Shown here: positions 1-9,764 of the stretch, piece by piece
Layout: each line of letters begins with the position of its first letter
How positions within the stretch are numbered: position 1 is the first letter of the stretch
Assembly (NCBI RefSeq): GCF_900169265.1
Contig: NZ_FXYX01000001.1
Location: 310,001 to 374,000, forward strand
Origin: Brevibacterium iodinum ATCC 49514
GTDB taxonomy: Bacteria > Actinomycetota > Actinomycetes > Actinomycetales > Brevibacteriaceae
Reading direction: 5' to 3'
Length of the DNA: 64,000 nucleotides
Translations under genes and position numbers: made by a program
Notes under the pieces: model-generated
Database searches by the model: none
What the model saw: only the letters and a program-made list of their open reading frames with translations
What the model was told of the DNA's origin: nothing

Positions 1-290
1 ATCATTCCCACGCTGCTCGGCGGACTGGGACACATCGCGCGTAAGGGCGAGATCATCCGCAACCGGAAGAAGGAGCTCACCCGCAGAGCCCGGGCCCAGC
101 TCGGTGATGCTGAGGCCAAAAACGACAGCTCGAAGAGGGTGAGCCTCCCGAGCGGGATTATGAAGCGGACTTCGGCACGGGCCTGCAGCCGCCGCATCCG
201 CCGTACTCTCCTGGACAGATCTCACAGCGGGAAGAGCGAGACCGGCGCCGGTCGCATCGCCGCCATAACCGCGACAATCCCTGGGACTGA
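1..290 (+). pseudogene. 3' end of an unrecognised gene, probably frameshifted
   Basis: The window opens inside an open frame (frame 1) giving a basic stretch beginning IIPTLLGGLGHIARKGEI, like the end of a membrane protein followed by a charged tail. Near base 133 the protein-like signal appears to move to frame 3, which gives an acidic, proline-rich then Arg/His-rich tail ending with TGA at 288-290. Frame 1 itself runs on to 456 but becomes Ser/Arg-rich and unlike protein. I do not recognise the family. The frameshift could be a real mutation or a sequence error; the alternative is that frame 1 is simply the true frame. Confidence 0.3.
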
Positions 291-364
291 GATTACATTC
301 GCAATCCGGCATGGTGTCGGCCTCTTCAGGCCCGGAAACTCCGTTTCCTACTCAGACCGGGCAG

Positions 365-407
365 GTCCGGAACCGTCTCAGGCAGGGAACGTCCGGAACT
401 GTCTCAG
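365..407. repeat. Two 17-bp direct repeats, 26-bp period
   Basis: The sequence GTCCGGAACYGTCTCAG occurs at 365-381 and 391-407 with one difference. The second copy overlaps the stop codon of the minus-strand gene at 404. Function unknown. Confidence 0.6.
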
Positions 408-787
408 ACTTGGAAGATCCGGATCTGTCCGAACTCCTGAGCCTTGTGCGTGGTGAACCACATCGTGTGCGAGAAGTGCCTCAGGTCGTCGCCGTCGGCC
501 TCCGCCTGCCAGTATCCCCATGCGGCCGCGGCCTTGCCGTGGGTGATCGCCGCTTCGAGGTGGCCGACCTCGTGAGACTGGCCGGACAACTTCACCAGCG
601 CTTCGACAACGTCTACCCCGCCAGTGTGGGTTTCGACGTCGGAGGAGTGGACGATCTGCAGCACGCAATCGTCGGCAACCGCTTCGTTCAGTGCTTCTCT
701 GTCGCCGTTGAAGAGATTTTCCTCGAACGTCGCCACGAAGACGTTCTTCGGACTGTTTCCGCAGGAATCGGTTCCGGTGAAAGTCAT
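404..787 (-). CDS. NTF2-like/SnoaL-like small protein
   Basis: This 127-residue protein has the make-up of a small NTF2-fold (SnoaL-like/DUF4440-type) domain. An N-terminal helical segment (FEENLFNGDREALNEAVADD) is followed by alternating strands with aromatic residues (CVLQIVHSS, AAAAWGYWQAEADG, HTMWFTTHKAQEFGQIRIFQV), and the length fits the fold. Such proteins are ligand-binding or small catalytic domains, and I cannot assign a substrate. The start ATG at 787 is the only good one in frame. It is a single gene on the minus strand downstream of groEL and is separated from it by groEL's terminator. The fold assignment is by pattern only. Confidence 0.55.
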   Translation of the reverse strand: MTFTGTDSCGNSPKNVFVATFEENLFNGDREALNEAVADDCVLQIVHSSDVETHTGGVDVVEALVKLSGQSHEVGHLEAAITHGKAAAAWGYWQAEADGDDLRHFSHTMWFTTHKAQEFGQIRIFQV

Positions 788-932
788 GGACCCAGCCTAT
801 GCGGGGCGAGGCTGCGGAACAACGGGTCGGCGGGCCGCCTCGGCGATGATGGTCGCCGACGCACAACGAGCGGACACTTCCGCGCGGACGATCTGACCGT
901 CGGGCCGGGACCCGAGAGTCCGGGCACGAAAA

Positions 933-970
933 CGGCCGTGCCGGCACCCTTGCGGGCACCGGCACGGCCG
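933..970 (-). terminator. Rho-independent terminator of groEL
   Basis: A 12-bp stem (CGGCCGTGCCGG and its complement) with extra inner CCC/GGG pairs is followed on the minus strand by TTTT. It begins about 20 bases past the groEL stop. Confidence 0.8.
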
Positions 971-989
971 ATCGAACAAGCGGTGGCTA

Positions 990-2639
<1,650 letters not shown>

Positions 2640-2789
2640 TTAGATCCTCCCTGATGGAGTGGAGTGGGAATCCAGAGCAGTCGTCAACGCCCGCGACGGC
2701 AGAGAGTGTGTCCGCATGTTCCATTCCACATATGGACCACGCCCTCGAGACGACTGGTGGGAACCCATCGGTTTTCACCAGTACTAGAT

Positions 2790-2816
2790 TTAGCACTCTC
2801 CCCATGCGAGTGCAAA
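2790..2816 (-). promoter_or_regulatory. CIRCE operator (HrcA site) for groEL
   Basis: TTAGCACTC, nine bases, then GAGTGCAAA. The consensus is TTAGCACTC-N9-GAGTGCTAA, so there is one mismatch in the second arm. It sits about 160 bases upstream of the groEL start, consistent with HrcA repression of a promoter here. Confidence 0.88.
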
Positions 2817-3270
2817 TGTTTGTCGCCCGCCAAGATGGGCGAGGGCAGTGCAGATCCGCGAATTGTCGGCGCGCGATGGAGGCACAGCGGGCAGTTCGGC
2901 CCAGCGCGAAACATTTGGCGCGGGTGGCGAACCCGGGGTGGTGCGGGCTTCAGAGCCCGCCCTCGGTGCGCGCCCCGATCCTGCGAACAGACTCCGCCCG
3001 CGAACAGCAGGTCGACTCCAGAGTCCTCCGTGTCCGCACTTTCGGCATTCGGTACTGTCTTCTCTGAAGAACACACCGAGGAAAGTGAGTACTACGAAAC
3101 AAGGTGGTCAAGTGCGCCGAAGGTGGTCAATTACGCCGATTGATCCACGACCAGCAAGTCGCAGGCATCAAACGGCCACGATCCGGAGGGCACTCCCGCG
3201 CGGGCACTCCCCCGAGGGCCCCCCTTCAGGCAATCCGCCCGCGGGAAGCCCACCGCCTGCGGGCACTGAA
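2817..3270. other. Intergenic stretch, no gene recognised
   Basis: Short open frames on both strands read as Arg/Pro/Ser-rich translations of G+C-rich DNA with no recognisable domain. Around 3185-3265 there are repeated GGGCACT and CCGCGGG-type words. I see nothing else here. Confidence 0.5.
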
Positions 3271-3300
3271 AAGCGCCGAGCAGTTGCCTGCTCGGCGCTT
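3271..3300 (-). terminator. Terminator of the cold-shock gene
   Basis: A perfect 13-bp stem (AAGCGCCGAGCAG) with a 4-base loop, followed by CTTTTC on the minus strand, about 90 bases past the cold-shock gene stop. Confidence 0.85.
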
Positions 3301-3388
3301 CCCCCGTGCGATTGGTGCCGGTCGGCCCGAAAGCCGTTCCGACTCCCCGCCGCAGCGGATCAGAAAACTGTGCTGACAGCAGCCAGTC

Positions 3389-3592
3389 TCAGAGGAGGGT
3401 GACGGACTCCGCCTGAGGACCCTTTTGTCCTTCTCCAACTTCGAACTGAACCTGCTGGCCCTCTTCGAGAGAGCGGTAGCCGTCCATCTGGATTGCGCTC
3501 CAGTGAACGAACACGTCCTGGTTGTCGCCTTCAAGGGTGATGAATCCATAGCCCTTTTCAGCGTTGAACCACTTGACGGTACCTTGTGCCAT
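3389..3592 (-). CDS. Cold-shock protein, CspA family
   Basis: A 67-residue single OB-fold cold-shock domain that binds single-stranded nucleic acid and acts as an RNA chaperone. It begins [18 protein letters not shown] (RNP1 region) and has DVFVHWSAI (RNP2, with Trp where most CspA have His/Phe neighbours). It ends [12 protein letters not shown]. The start at 3592 is chosen because GGAGAAGTA precedes this ATG closely; an upstream in-frame ATG at 3631 would add 13 unrelated residues. About 190 bases of non-coding sequence precede it, which may be the long structured leader usual for cold-shock mRNAs (inference). Confidence 0.95.
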   Translation of the reverse strand: MAQGTVKWFNAEKGYGFITLEGDNQDVFVHWSAIQMDGYRSLEEGQQVQFEVGEGQKGPQAESVTLL

Positions 3593-4039
3593 TACTTCTC
3601 CATACAGTGCAGTGCCATTGAAATCCCGCATCGCAGCCGCGATCAGATGACCCCACCCGAGATACGGAAGCTAGTAAAACTCAACTGACCCCGCGACGTC
3701 TCTCATTGACCTCTAGAGAATAATCTCGGTGAAGCACGAATAGAACACAAGGTGCTGTGCTTGCCTAGCTGTTGCAACTCTACCGCAGGCGCGCATACCA
3801 CCTAGAGCGGTTCAACACTGTTATAGATTCGTTACCTAAAGATTTCTGTCCTGTTCACAACGGGGATCGCGGCGGGTGGAATCTGACCGTTCGGTCAGGA
3901 ATTCGCCGAGGCGGCCCACCGTCACATGACCCGACCGCAACCGAGGAGACCAGCCGTCATGCCCTCATCGCCGAGGCGGCCGAGGCCGAACCGGTCCCGC
4001 CGACTCAGTCGCGCTGCCACGCCGCCGAATCGCTTCGGA
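3593..4039. promoter_or_regulatory. Intergenic region with a palindromic operator-like site
   Basis: No gene seen. At 3883-3898 lies the palindrome CTGACCGTTCGGTCAG, the shape of a TetR-type operator; the regulator is not identifiable. Two copies of the CGCCGAGGCGG word occur at 3904-3914 and 3969-3979, downstream of the LytR_C gene. Confidence 0.45.
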
Positions 4040-4603
4040 TCACTCCGAGTCCCCGCCTTCGCTGGGCTCGGGTCCGCGATCGGCGATGTCCGAACAGATG
4101 ACGACGGTGATGTCGGCTTCGAAGTCGGACGAGGCCTCGGTGGCGGAGACTCCCAGCGACTTGGCGACGAGCTTGGCCTGGGACGCGTTCTCCTCGCCGT
4201 TGTAGTACACGGTCGAATCAGAGAGGTTCGTCGAATAGTTGCCGACCTGGCCGAGATTCCAGCCCTTCTCTTCGACAGCCTCGGAGAACTTCTTCGCAAC
4301 ACCGGAGACGCCGGAGCCGTTGAGCACGTCGACGGTGACCGAGTCGTCTGCGACGCTGACTTCGCTCTCACTCGGTGAGGGTTCGGCCGACGACGATTCG
4401 GAGGCCGGAGGGTCGGCGATCTTCGACTCGGGGTTGCCCATCGAGGAGAAGATGATGTTGATGGCGGCCACGACCAGCAGGACGGCGACCAGGGCGAGGA
4501 TGATGACCAGCGAGATGGCACCGATGTTCGACGACGCCGCGGACTCCTGTCGATGGGCACCGCTGCGCCGGCCGGGCTCGATCTCGTCGAATTCGTCGGT
4601 CAT
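4040..4603 (-). CDS. LytR C-terminal domain protein, membrane anchored
   Basis: A 187-residue protein with a short cytoplasmic N-terminus, one membrane helix at about residues 27-52 (ISLVIILALVAVLLVVAAIN), a Ser/Pro/Glu-rich linker, and a LytR_C domain from about residue 88 (VTVDVLNGSGVSGVAKKFSE ... WNLGQVGNYS ... STVYYNG ... AKLVAKSLG). In actinobacteria this domain is extracytoplasmic and associated with wall-polymer biology, either alone or attached to LytR-CpsA-Psr enzymes. Here there is no LCP catalytic domain. It follows the DUF3263 gene by two bases and is probably co-transcribed. The exact role is unknown. Confidence 0.85.
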   Translation of the reverse strand: MTDEFDEIEPGRRSGAHRQESAASSNIGAISLVIILALVAVLLVVAAINIIFSSMGNPESKIADPPASESSSAEPSPSESEVSVADDSVTVDVLNGSGVSGVAKKFSEAVEEKGWNLGQVGNYSTNLSDSTVYYNGEENASQAKLVAKSLGVSATEASSDFEADITVVICSDIADRGPEPSEGGDSE

Positions 4604-4605
4604 GT

Positions 4606-4872
4606 CTACCTCGAGACGCGGGCTTGGGCGCGTTCGCTCTGCCGCGTGCTGCGGATTCGGCGAAGGCGCTTGACCAGCATGGGGTCGCTGGCCAGAGCTG
4701 CAGGGTTGTCGAGAAGCGAGTTGAGGATCTGGAAGTAGCTGGTGGCTGACATGTCGAAGCGCTCACGGATCGCGTGGTCCTTGGCGCCTCCGTATCTCCA
4801 CCACCGCCGCTCGAACTCCAAAACGGCCACCTCGAGCTCGCTCAGTTCTGAGGTGTCGTCGTTCGGCGGCAT
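4606..4872 (-). CDS. DUF3263 family small protein
   Basis: An 88-residue actinobacterial protein with the conserved core of DUF3263: an acidic N-terminus (ELEVAVLEFERRWWRYGGAK), then IRERFDMSATSYFQILNSLLD and DPMLVKRLRRIRSTRQ. The helical pattern with the sequence FDMSATSYFQILN looks like a helix-turn-helix, so it may be a small DNA-binding protein (inference). It starts at the ATG at 4872 and ends two bases before the LytR_C gene, an arrangement common in actinobacteria. No experimental function is known to me. Confidence 0.85.
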   Translation of the reverse strand: MPPNDDTSELSELEVAVLEFERRWWRYGGAKDHAIRERFDMSATSYFQILNSLLDNPAALASDPMLVKRLRRIRSTRQSERAQARVSR

Positions 4873-5099
4873 AGAGGTTGTGCTCCTTCGAGAGGTGTCT
4901 GTGCTTCTATTCTATCGCCGGATCGGCGGTACCGAAATTTCCGGCGCGCCGCCGAGGCTGTGAGGTCGATCCCGACCGGGGCACGGCTCGTGGGACGGCA
5001 ACTCGCACATGCCCGGCGGCTGCTGCGCCCGCAACCGCAGCACCCCGCCGCACGGCACCGGATCGGTGACCGTGTCGACGGGGTGAAGGGAACGACCTT

Positions 5100-5123
5100 C
5101 GCCGAGGCGGGGCCGCCTCGGCG
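5100..5123 (-). terminator. Hairpin made of two CGCCGAGGCGG words
   Basis: CGCCGAGGCGG, two bases, then its exact complement. It lies about 80 bases past the stop of the aldehyde dehydrogenase and could terminate it, though no T-run follows. The same word recurs in several other intergenic gaps. Confidence 0.5.
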
Positions 5124-5201
5124 AACCGGGTGACCCGATCACGAGGATCGGATCGACCCCACATTCGACCGCGCGGGCAGACCCGCCTCGGCGAGATCGG
5201 A

Positions 5202-6668
5202 TCAGCGGATGCGGATGTTGACCTGCTTGATCTGGGTGAATCCTTCGAGCATGCCTTCCAGCGATGCCTCTCGTCCGAATCCGGAGGTCTTCATGCCGCC
5301 GTAGGACTGGCCGGGCAGCTGGCCGCCGCCCTGGTTGACCTGGACCCAGCCGGATTCGATCCGGTTGGCCATGGTCAGGGCCGCGTCGACGTCCTTGGTG
5401 AAGACGAAGGCCGCGAGTCCGAAGTCGGAGTCGTTGGCCATGTCGATCACCTCGTCGATGTCCTTCCACGGGATGACCGAGAGGACGGGGCCGAAGATCT
5501 CTTCACGGCTGGTCTGCCAGTCGTTCTTCGCCTTCGAGAAGATCACGGGCGCGTGGTAGAAGCCGGGTTCGCCGACTTCCAGCGAATCGGAGCCGTCATA
5601 GGCGATCTCGACGCCGTCCATCGCCTTGCCCATCTCGATGTAGCTGGCGACCTGGTCGTACTGCTTCTGGTTGATGATGCAGCCGATGTCGGTGGACTCA
5701 TCGCGGGGGTCGCCGACCGTCATCTTCGACACCGCGTCGACGAGCTTGGACAGAAAGTCGTCGTAGATGTCTTCGTGGAGGAACAGACGCGAGCCCATGG
5801 TGCACGACTGGCCCTGGCGGGCGAAGCGGGTCGACAGCAGCACCTGCTCGAGGGTGTCGTCGTCGTTCGAGTCCGGGAAGATGATGTTCGGGGACTTGCC
5901 GCCGAGCTCCATCGACGAATGCGCGAGTCGACCACCGGCCAGCTCGGCGACGTGACGGCCGACGCTCGTCGATCCGGTGAATGAGACCTTGTCGACGTCG
6001 GGGTGGACGTTGAGGGCCTCACCGATGACCGAGCCCTTGCCGGTGACGACGTTGAGCACACCGGCAGGGAGGATGTCGGCGATGATCTCGGCCATCTTGA
6101 GGATGGTCAGCGGTGCATCCTCGGCGCATTTGAGGACGATCGTGTTGCCGGCGGCGATCGCGGCAGGGGTCTTGAAGGCGGCGATCATCAGCGGCGAGTT
6201 CCACGGCAGGATGCCGGCGACGACACCCAGGGGCACGCGCTTGGTGTACTGGAGCTGCTTGTCTCCGGCGGGCAGGGTGTTGCCCTTGACCTCACCGGCG
6301 ACGCCGCCCATGTAGCGGAACAGGTCGGCCAGGATGATCGTCTCCGGGCGAGCCTGGGTGCGGATCGCGTTGCCGGTGTCGAGAGCGGTCAGCTGGGCGA
6401 GCTCCTCCGAAGCGGCTTCGAGCGCATCGGCACAGGCCAGAAGCTTCTTCTGGCGTTCCTTGAACGGAAGGGCCGCCCACTCGGGGAAGGCCTTCCGTGC
6501 GGCTTTGACGGCGCGGTCGGCGTCGGCCTCTTTGCCGTTGGGCACCTTGGCGATGACGACGTTGCGGTCGATCGGGGTGATGACATCGGTGGTGTCGCCG
6601 TCAGCGGCGTCGACCCATTCTCCGCCGATGAGCATCTTCCAGTTCTTGGCCTCTGGGAATTCCGACAT
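5202..6668 (-). CDS. NAD(P)-dependent aldehyde dehydrogenase
   Basis: A complete 488-residue aldehyde dehydrogenase that oxidises aldehydes to acids with NAD(P). Visible are the N-terminal GGEWVDAADG, the cofactor-binding PWNSPLMIAAFKTPAAIAAG and FTGSTSVGRH, the general-base glutamate in MELGGKSPNII, the catalytic cysteine in RQGQSCTMGSRLF, and EEIFGPVLSV near the C-terminus. The start at 6668 (MSEFPEAKNWK) follows AAAGGACC; the open frame runs much further upstream but with non-protein-like content. It resembles betaine- or phenylacetaldehyde-type dehydrogenases, but the substrate cannot be read from sequence. It stands alone on the minus strand. Confidence 0.93.
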   Translation of the reverse strand: MSEFPEAKNWKMLIGGEWVDAADGDTTDVITPIDRNVVIAKVPNGKEADADRAVKAARKAFPEWAALPFKERQKKLLACADALEAASEELAQLTALDTGNAIRTQARPETIILADLFRYMGGVAGEVKGNTLPAGDKQLQYTKRVPLGVVAGILPWNSPLMIAAFKTPAAIAAGNTIVLKCAEDAPLTILKMAEIIADILPAGVLNVVTGKGSVIGEALNVHPDVDKVSFTGSTSVGRHVAELAGGRLAHSSMELGGKSPNIIFPDSNDDDTLEQVLLSTRFARQGQSCTMGSRLFLHEDIYDDFLSKLVDAVSKMTVGDPRDESTDIGCIINQKQYDQVASYIEMGKAMDGVEIAYDGSDSLEVGEPGFYHAPVIFSKAKNDWQTSREEIFGPVLSVIPWKDIDEVIDMANDSDFGLAAFVFTKDVDAALTMANRIESGWVQVNQGGGQLPGQSYGGMKTSGFGREASLEGMLEGFTQIKQVNIRIR

Positions 6669-6869
6669 TTCGGTCCTTTCGTTCAACGATGAACTCCTTA
6701 AGCCGAGCATAACGCGTGGCGCTGAACGGCAATACATCGGTTCGCTAGGCGATCGCGCACACCCGATCTGCGCGTGGTGCACATGCGCGCAGGTCGATTC
6801 CCACCCCCGCCGAGGCGGTGCCGAGGTTCGCAACGCTCGCCCTTCCCTCTTCTGCGCGGTGGATGCCGG

Positions 6870-6929
6870 ATTGTTGGGTCGATCCACGGTGATTTCAGTG
6901 AGGAAACCACCGTGGATCGACCCAACAAT
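6870..6929. repeat. 22-bp perfect inverted repeat between aldehyde dehydrogenase and ung
   Basis: Arms at 6870-6891 (beginning ATTGTTGGGTCGATCCACGG) and 6908-6929 are exact complements separated by 16 bases. It lies in the divergent promoter gap. No T-run follows, so it is not a standard terminator; it may be a repetitive extragenic palindrome or an operator. Confidence 0.8.
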
Positions 6930-7067
6930 CATGTCCGTGGTGGCTTCCCGCCCCCGCTTCCCCTCCGCTGGCGCCAGCACCGCCGTTCCTGCGCCGCCCA
7001 TTCCTTGGAAGCTGACACCACTGTCCCAGCGCGACCTCGTCCGCCGAGCATCGCTAAACTCGTGCCC

Positions 7068-7769
7068 ATGACGTCGACGCCTCCGCTGACCGAGATCATG
7101 TCCCCCGATTGGGCGAACGCCCTGGTCGGAGTGGAGGAGCGCATCCATTCGATGGGCGACTTCCTCCGCGATGAGATCGCCGCCGGTCGCGCCTACCTGC
7201 CCTCCGGGGACTTCGTCTTCCGCGCCTTCGCCGAACCGCTGTCCGAGGTCAAGGTCCTCATCGTCGGCCAGGACCCCTACCCGACGCCTGGCCACGCCAT
7301 CGGCCTGTCATTCGCAGTCGACCCCGATGTCCGCCCCCTGCCGCGGTCGCTGGGCAACATCTATAAGGAGCTCGAGTCCGACCTCGGCATCCCGCCGGCC
7401 CCGCACGGGGACCTGCGCGCCTGGTCACGCCAGGGAGTCATGCTGCTCAACCGGGCCCTCACCGTCTCCCCCGGCGAACCCGCTTCCCACCGCGGCAAAG
7501 GCTGGGAGGAGATCACGGAACGGGCGATCACCGCGCTGATCGAACGAGATCAGCCGCTTGTCGCGATCCTCTGGGGCCGCGACGCCCGGAACCTCGCTCC
7601 CCTGCTGACATCAGGAACCGCCGAGGTGGCCATCATCGAATCCGCGCATCCCTCACCTCTGTCGGCCCGGCGGGGATTCTTCGGCTCCCGACCGTTCTCG
7701 CGCACGAATGAATTGCTCGCCCAGAAGGGCATCGATCCGATCGATTGGGCCCTGCCGGATCAGGCCTGA
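7068..7769 (+). CDS. ung: Uracil-DNA glycosylase, family 1
   Basis: A 233-residue family 1 UDG that removes uracil from DNA at the start of base-excision repair. It has the water-activating motif [16 protein letters not shown], the [11 protein letters not shown] segment, ILWGRDAR, and the minor-groove loop [18 protein letters not shown]. All catalytic residues are present (Asp in GQDPY, His in HPSPLS). The ATG at 7068 ([11 protein letters not shown]) gives the expected length; the longer open frame upstream comes from G+C-rich leader DNA. It is monocistronic and converges on thrE. Confidence 0.96.
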   Translation: MTSTPPLTEIMSPDWANALVGVEERIHSMGDFLRDEIAAGRAYLPSGDFVFRAFAEPLSEVKVLIVGQDPYPTPGHAIGLSFAVDPDVRPLPRSLGNIYKELESDLGIPPAPHGDLRAWSRQGVMLLNRALTVSPGEPASHRGKGWEEITERAITALIERDQPLVAILWGRDARNLAPLLTSGTAEVAIIESAHPSPLSARRGFFGSRPFSRTNELLAQKGIDPIDWALPDQA

Positions 7770-7809
7770 GCCCGGATCAGAGCTTGGCCCGGATCAGGCC
7801 TGAGCCCGG
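7755..7809. repeat. Two 21-bp direct repeats at the ung 3' end
   Basis: The sequence beginning CCGGATCAGGCCTGAGCCCG occurs at 7755-7775 and 7789-7809, a 34-bp period. The first copy overlaps the ung stop. Related partial copies (TCCGGATCAGATCTGA) follow up to the end of thrE. Confidence 0.75.
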
Positions 7810-7826
7810 TCCGATCTGAGTCCGGA

Positions 7827-9764
7827 TCAGATCTGAATCGGCCCGGTCGCGGTCTCCTCTGAGGATCCCGTTCCTCCAGCCCCATTCGGCTGAGGCTTCG
7901 CTCCTCCGGTCTCGCCCGATTGAGCCTTCTCTCCCCCGGCCTCGCCCGACTGAATCCTCGAACCTGCAGACCCGCTCGACTGGGTCTTCGCACCGCCGGG
8001 CTGCACCGAGTCGATGACAGCGGTCGATGTCTCGCCGCTGCGCACCTCTTCGACCTTCTCCTCAGCCGAGCTCTGACTCTTGAGGTTCTTCAACGGCAGC
8101 GCCAGATAGCTGCCGAGCACAGCGCCGACAGCGAGCGCCGCGTTCGCCAGGATCGCGGTGAACAGCGAGGACAGACCCACAGCGAAGGAGACGTTCTCCG
8201 ATTCCGACGCGATCTGATAGACAGCGGTGAAGATCGACAGCCCCTGCAGCAGGGTGTAGATGCCGGGAATCATCAGCACGATCGCCGGAGCTCCCAGCCG
8301 CAGCGCCAGCGGCCGCGACAGGAAACCGGTGACGGTGGCCGCCAGCAGACTGGCAAGCACATTGTCGACGTCCAACAGCGTCAGCGACATCATCGTGATG
8401 TGCGAAGCAAGGCCGACCAGCGCCGCCGGCAGGATGAACCGGCGCCTGGCCGACATCGCCACCGCACCGGACATCGCCACCACGGCCGCCGCGACCATCG
8501 ACAGGATCGCCGTGACCACATGCGGGCTCGACTTCGGCACGAGCACTTCGATATGACTGAGCCCGATGGCCTGACCGCACACGATTCCCAGGGCAATGCC
8601 GGAGACGATGCCGGCCAGAGTCATGAACACCCCGACCACTCGCCCGGCCGCGGTCAGCGGGAAGTTCGTCAGCGCATCCTGAACCGCCGAATACAGCGAC
8701 TGCGTCGGCAGCAGCAGAACGATTCCGGCAGCCACGAGGTACTGCGGTGAGGCGATGATTCCCACGTCGCCGGCGATGGTGGCGATGAGCGTCGCCGAGG
8801 CTGCCTGAATCGCCGTGGTGAAGAACGACGGCAGGTGGGTGCGGCCGAGCAGCTTGCCGAACTGGAACACGACGATGGCCATCGTGATGCCCAGGGGAAT
8901 CGCGATCGGACCTCCTCCGAGCAGCAGGACGAGGGCACCGACCATGAAGCCCCAGGCACCGGTGGTGAACCATTCGGGGAACGGTCGCCGCTGCGTGCGT
9001 ATCGCGTCGAGACGACTGCGTGCCTCATGGAATTCGAGACGCCCGTCGACGAGGTCGGTGACGAGCTTGTGCACCGAGGCGAGCTTCGCGTAATGCGTGG
9101 ACTCACCGCGGTTGACCCGCATCACCGTCAGCAGACGTCCGTCCGAGGTCGAATAGTGCACGACCAGGGTGTTCGATGTCAGATCGACCTCGACGGTGGC
9201 CAGACCGCACGCGGTGCACGCAGCGATGACGGAGACCTCGACATCGCTGGTGCCGGCACCGGCGCGCATCATCATCGCCGCGATATCGGCGGCGAGGTCG
9301 AGGATCATCCGGGCTTCGTCTTCGCTCGGCTCGTTCGCCTGCACCGGCGCCTGATACGGGGTGCCCTTGAGGGCGGTGACGATCGGCACCGGCTGCGTGT
9401 TCTCCGTCGTACCCGAGACGAGTCTGCCCACGGTGCGCCGAGCGACCTTCTGGGCGATGCGCTGAGACGCACCGAGGTGGTCGGTGCGAGACTTCGACCG
9501 CCCGCCGCCACGCTCGGCCTTCGCCGCCTTCGCCGCGGCGGCCCTAGCGAGATCTTCGGGCTGGGGTTCCGGTGAGGAGTCCCTCAGTTCGGCAAGTCGC
9601 TGCAGGCGGGTGCGTTCGAGCAGTTCGCGCAGGGCCTGGGATCCGGCCTCCGGATTGCCGCCGGAGGCCGGGGCCGGGGACGAACCGCGGACAGGGCCCG
9701 GCTCGTCCGGGTCCTCGACCCGAACCTCGGTGGTGGTGGCGTCTTCGAGTTCTCTGTCGCTCAC
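7827..9764 (-). CDS. thrE: ThrE-family threonine/serine exporter
   Basis: A 645-residue inner-membrane protein of the ThrE family, which exports threonine and serine in Corynebacterium. After a long charged N-terminus comes the soluble ThrE domain (DLAADIAAMMMRAGAGTSDVEVSV ... STHYAKLASVHKLVTDLVDG), then about ten hydrophobic helices from roughly residue 275 to 560 (GFMVGALVLLLGG, IVLLLPTQSLYSAVQDALTN). The tail is a Gly/Ser/Gln-rich low-complexity repeat (GGAKTQSSG, GGEKAQSGE, GGAKPQPNG). It is longer than C. glutamicum ThrE because of the N- and C-terminal extensions. Its ATG overlaps the stop of the upstream amidohydrolase gene by four bases, so the two are translationally coupled. Confidence 0.9.
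   Translation of the reverse strand: MSDRELEDATTTEVRVEDPDEPGPVRGSSPAPASGGNPEAGSQALRELLERTRLQRLAELRDSSPEPQPEDLARAAAAKAAKAERGGGRSKSRTDHLGASQRIAQKVARRTVGRLVSGTTENTQPVPIVTALKGTPYQAPVQANEPSEDEARMILDLAADIAAMMMRAGAGTSDVEVSVIAACTACGLATVEVDLTSNTLVVHYSTSDGRLLTVMRVNRGESTHYAKLASVHKLVTDLVDGRLEFHEARSRLDAIRTQRRPFPEWFTTGAWGFMVGALVLLLGGGPIAIPLGITMAIVVFQFGKLLGRTHLPSFFTTAIQAASATLIATIAGDVGIIASPQYLVAAGIVLLLPTQSLYSAVQDALTNFPLTAAGRVVGVFMTLAGIVSGIALGIVCGQAIGLSHIEVLVPKSSPHVVTAILSMVAAAVVAMSGAVAMSARRRFILPAALVGLASHITMMSLTLLDVDNVLASLLAATVTGFLSRPLALRLGAPAIVLMIPGIYTLLQGLSIFTAVYQIASESENVSFAVGLSSLFTAILANAALAVGAVLGSYLALPLKNLKSQSSAEEKVEEVRSGETSTAVIDSVQPGGAKTQSSGSAGSRIQSGEAGGEKAQSGETGGAKPQPNGAGGTGSSEETATGPIQI

Noticed and set aside
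2790..2816. Separate groES gene in the region upstream of groEL
   Set aside because: No 95-100-residue frame with GroES features occurs between 2634 and 3388; only the CIRCE site is present.
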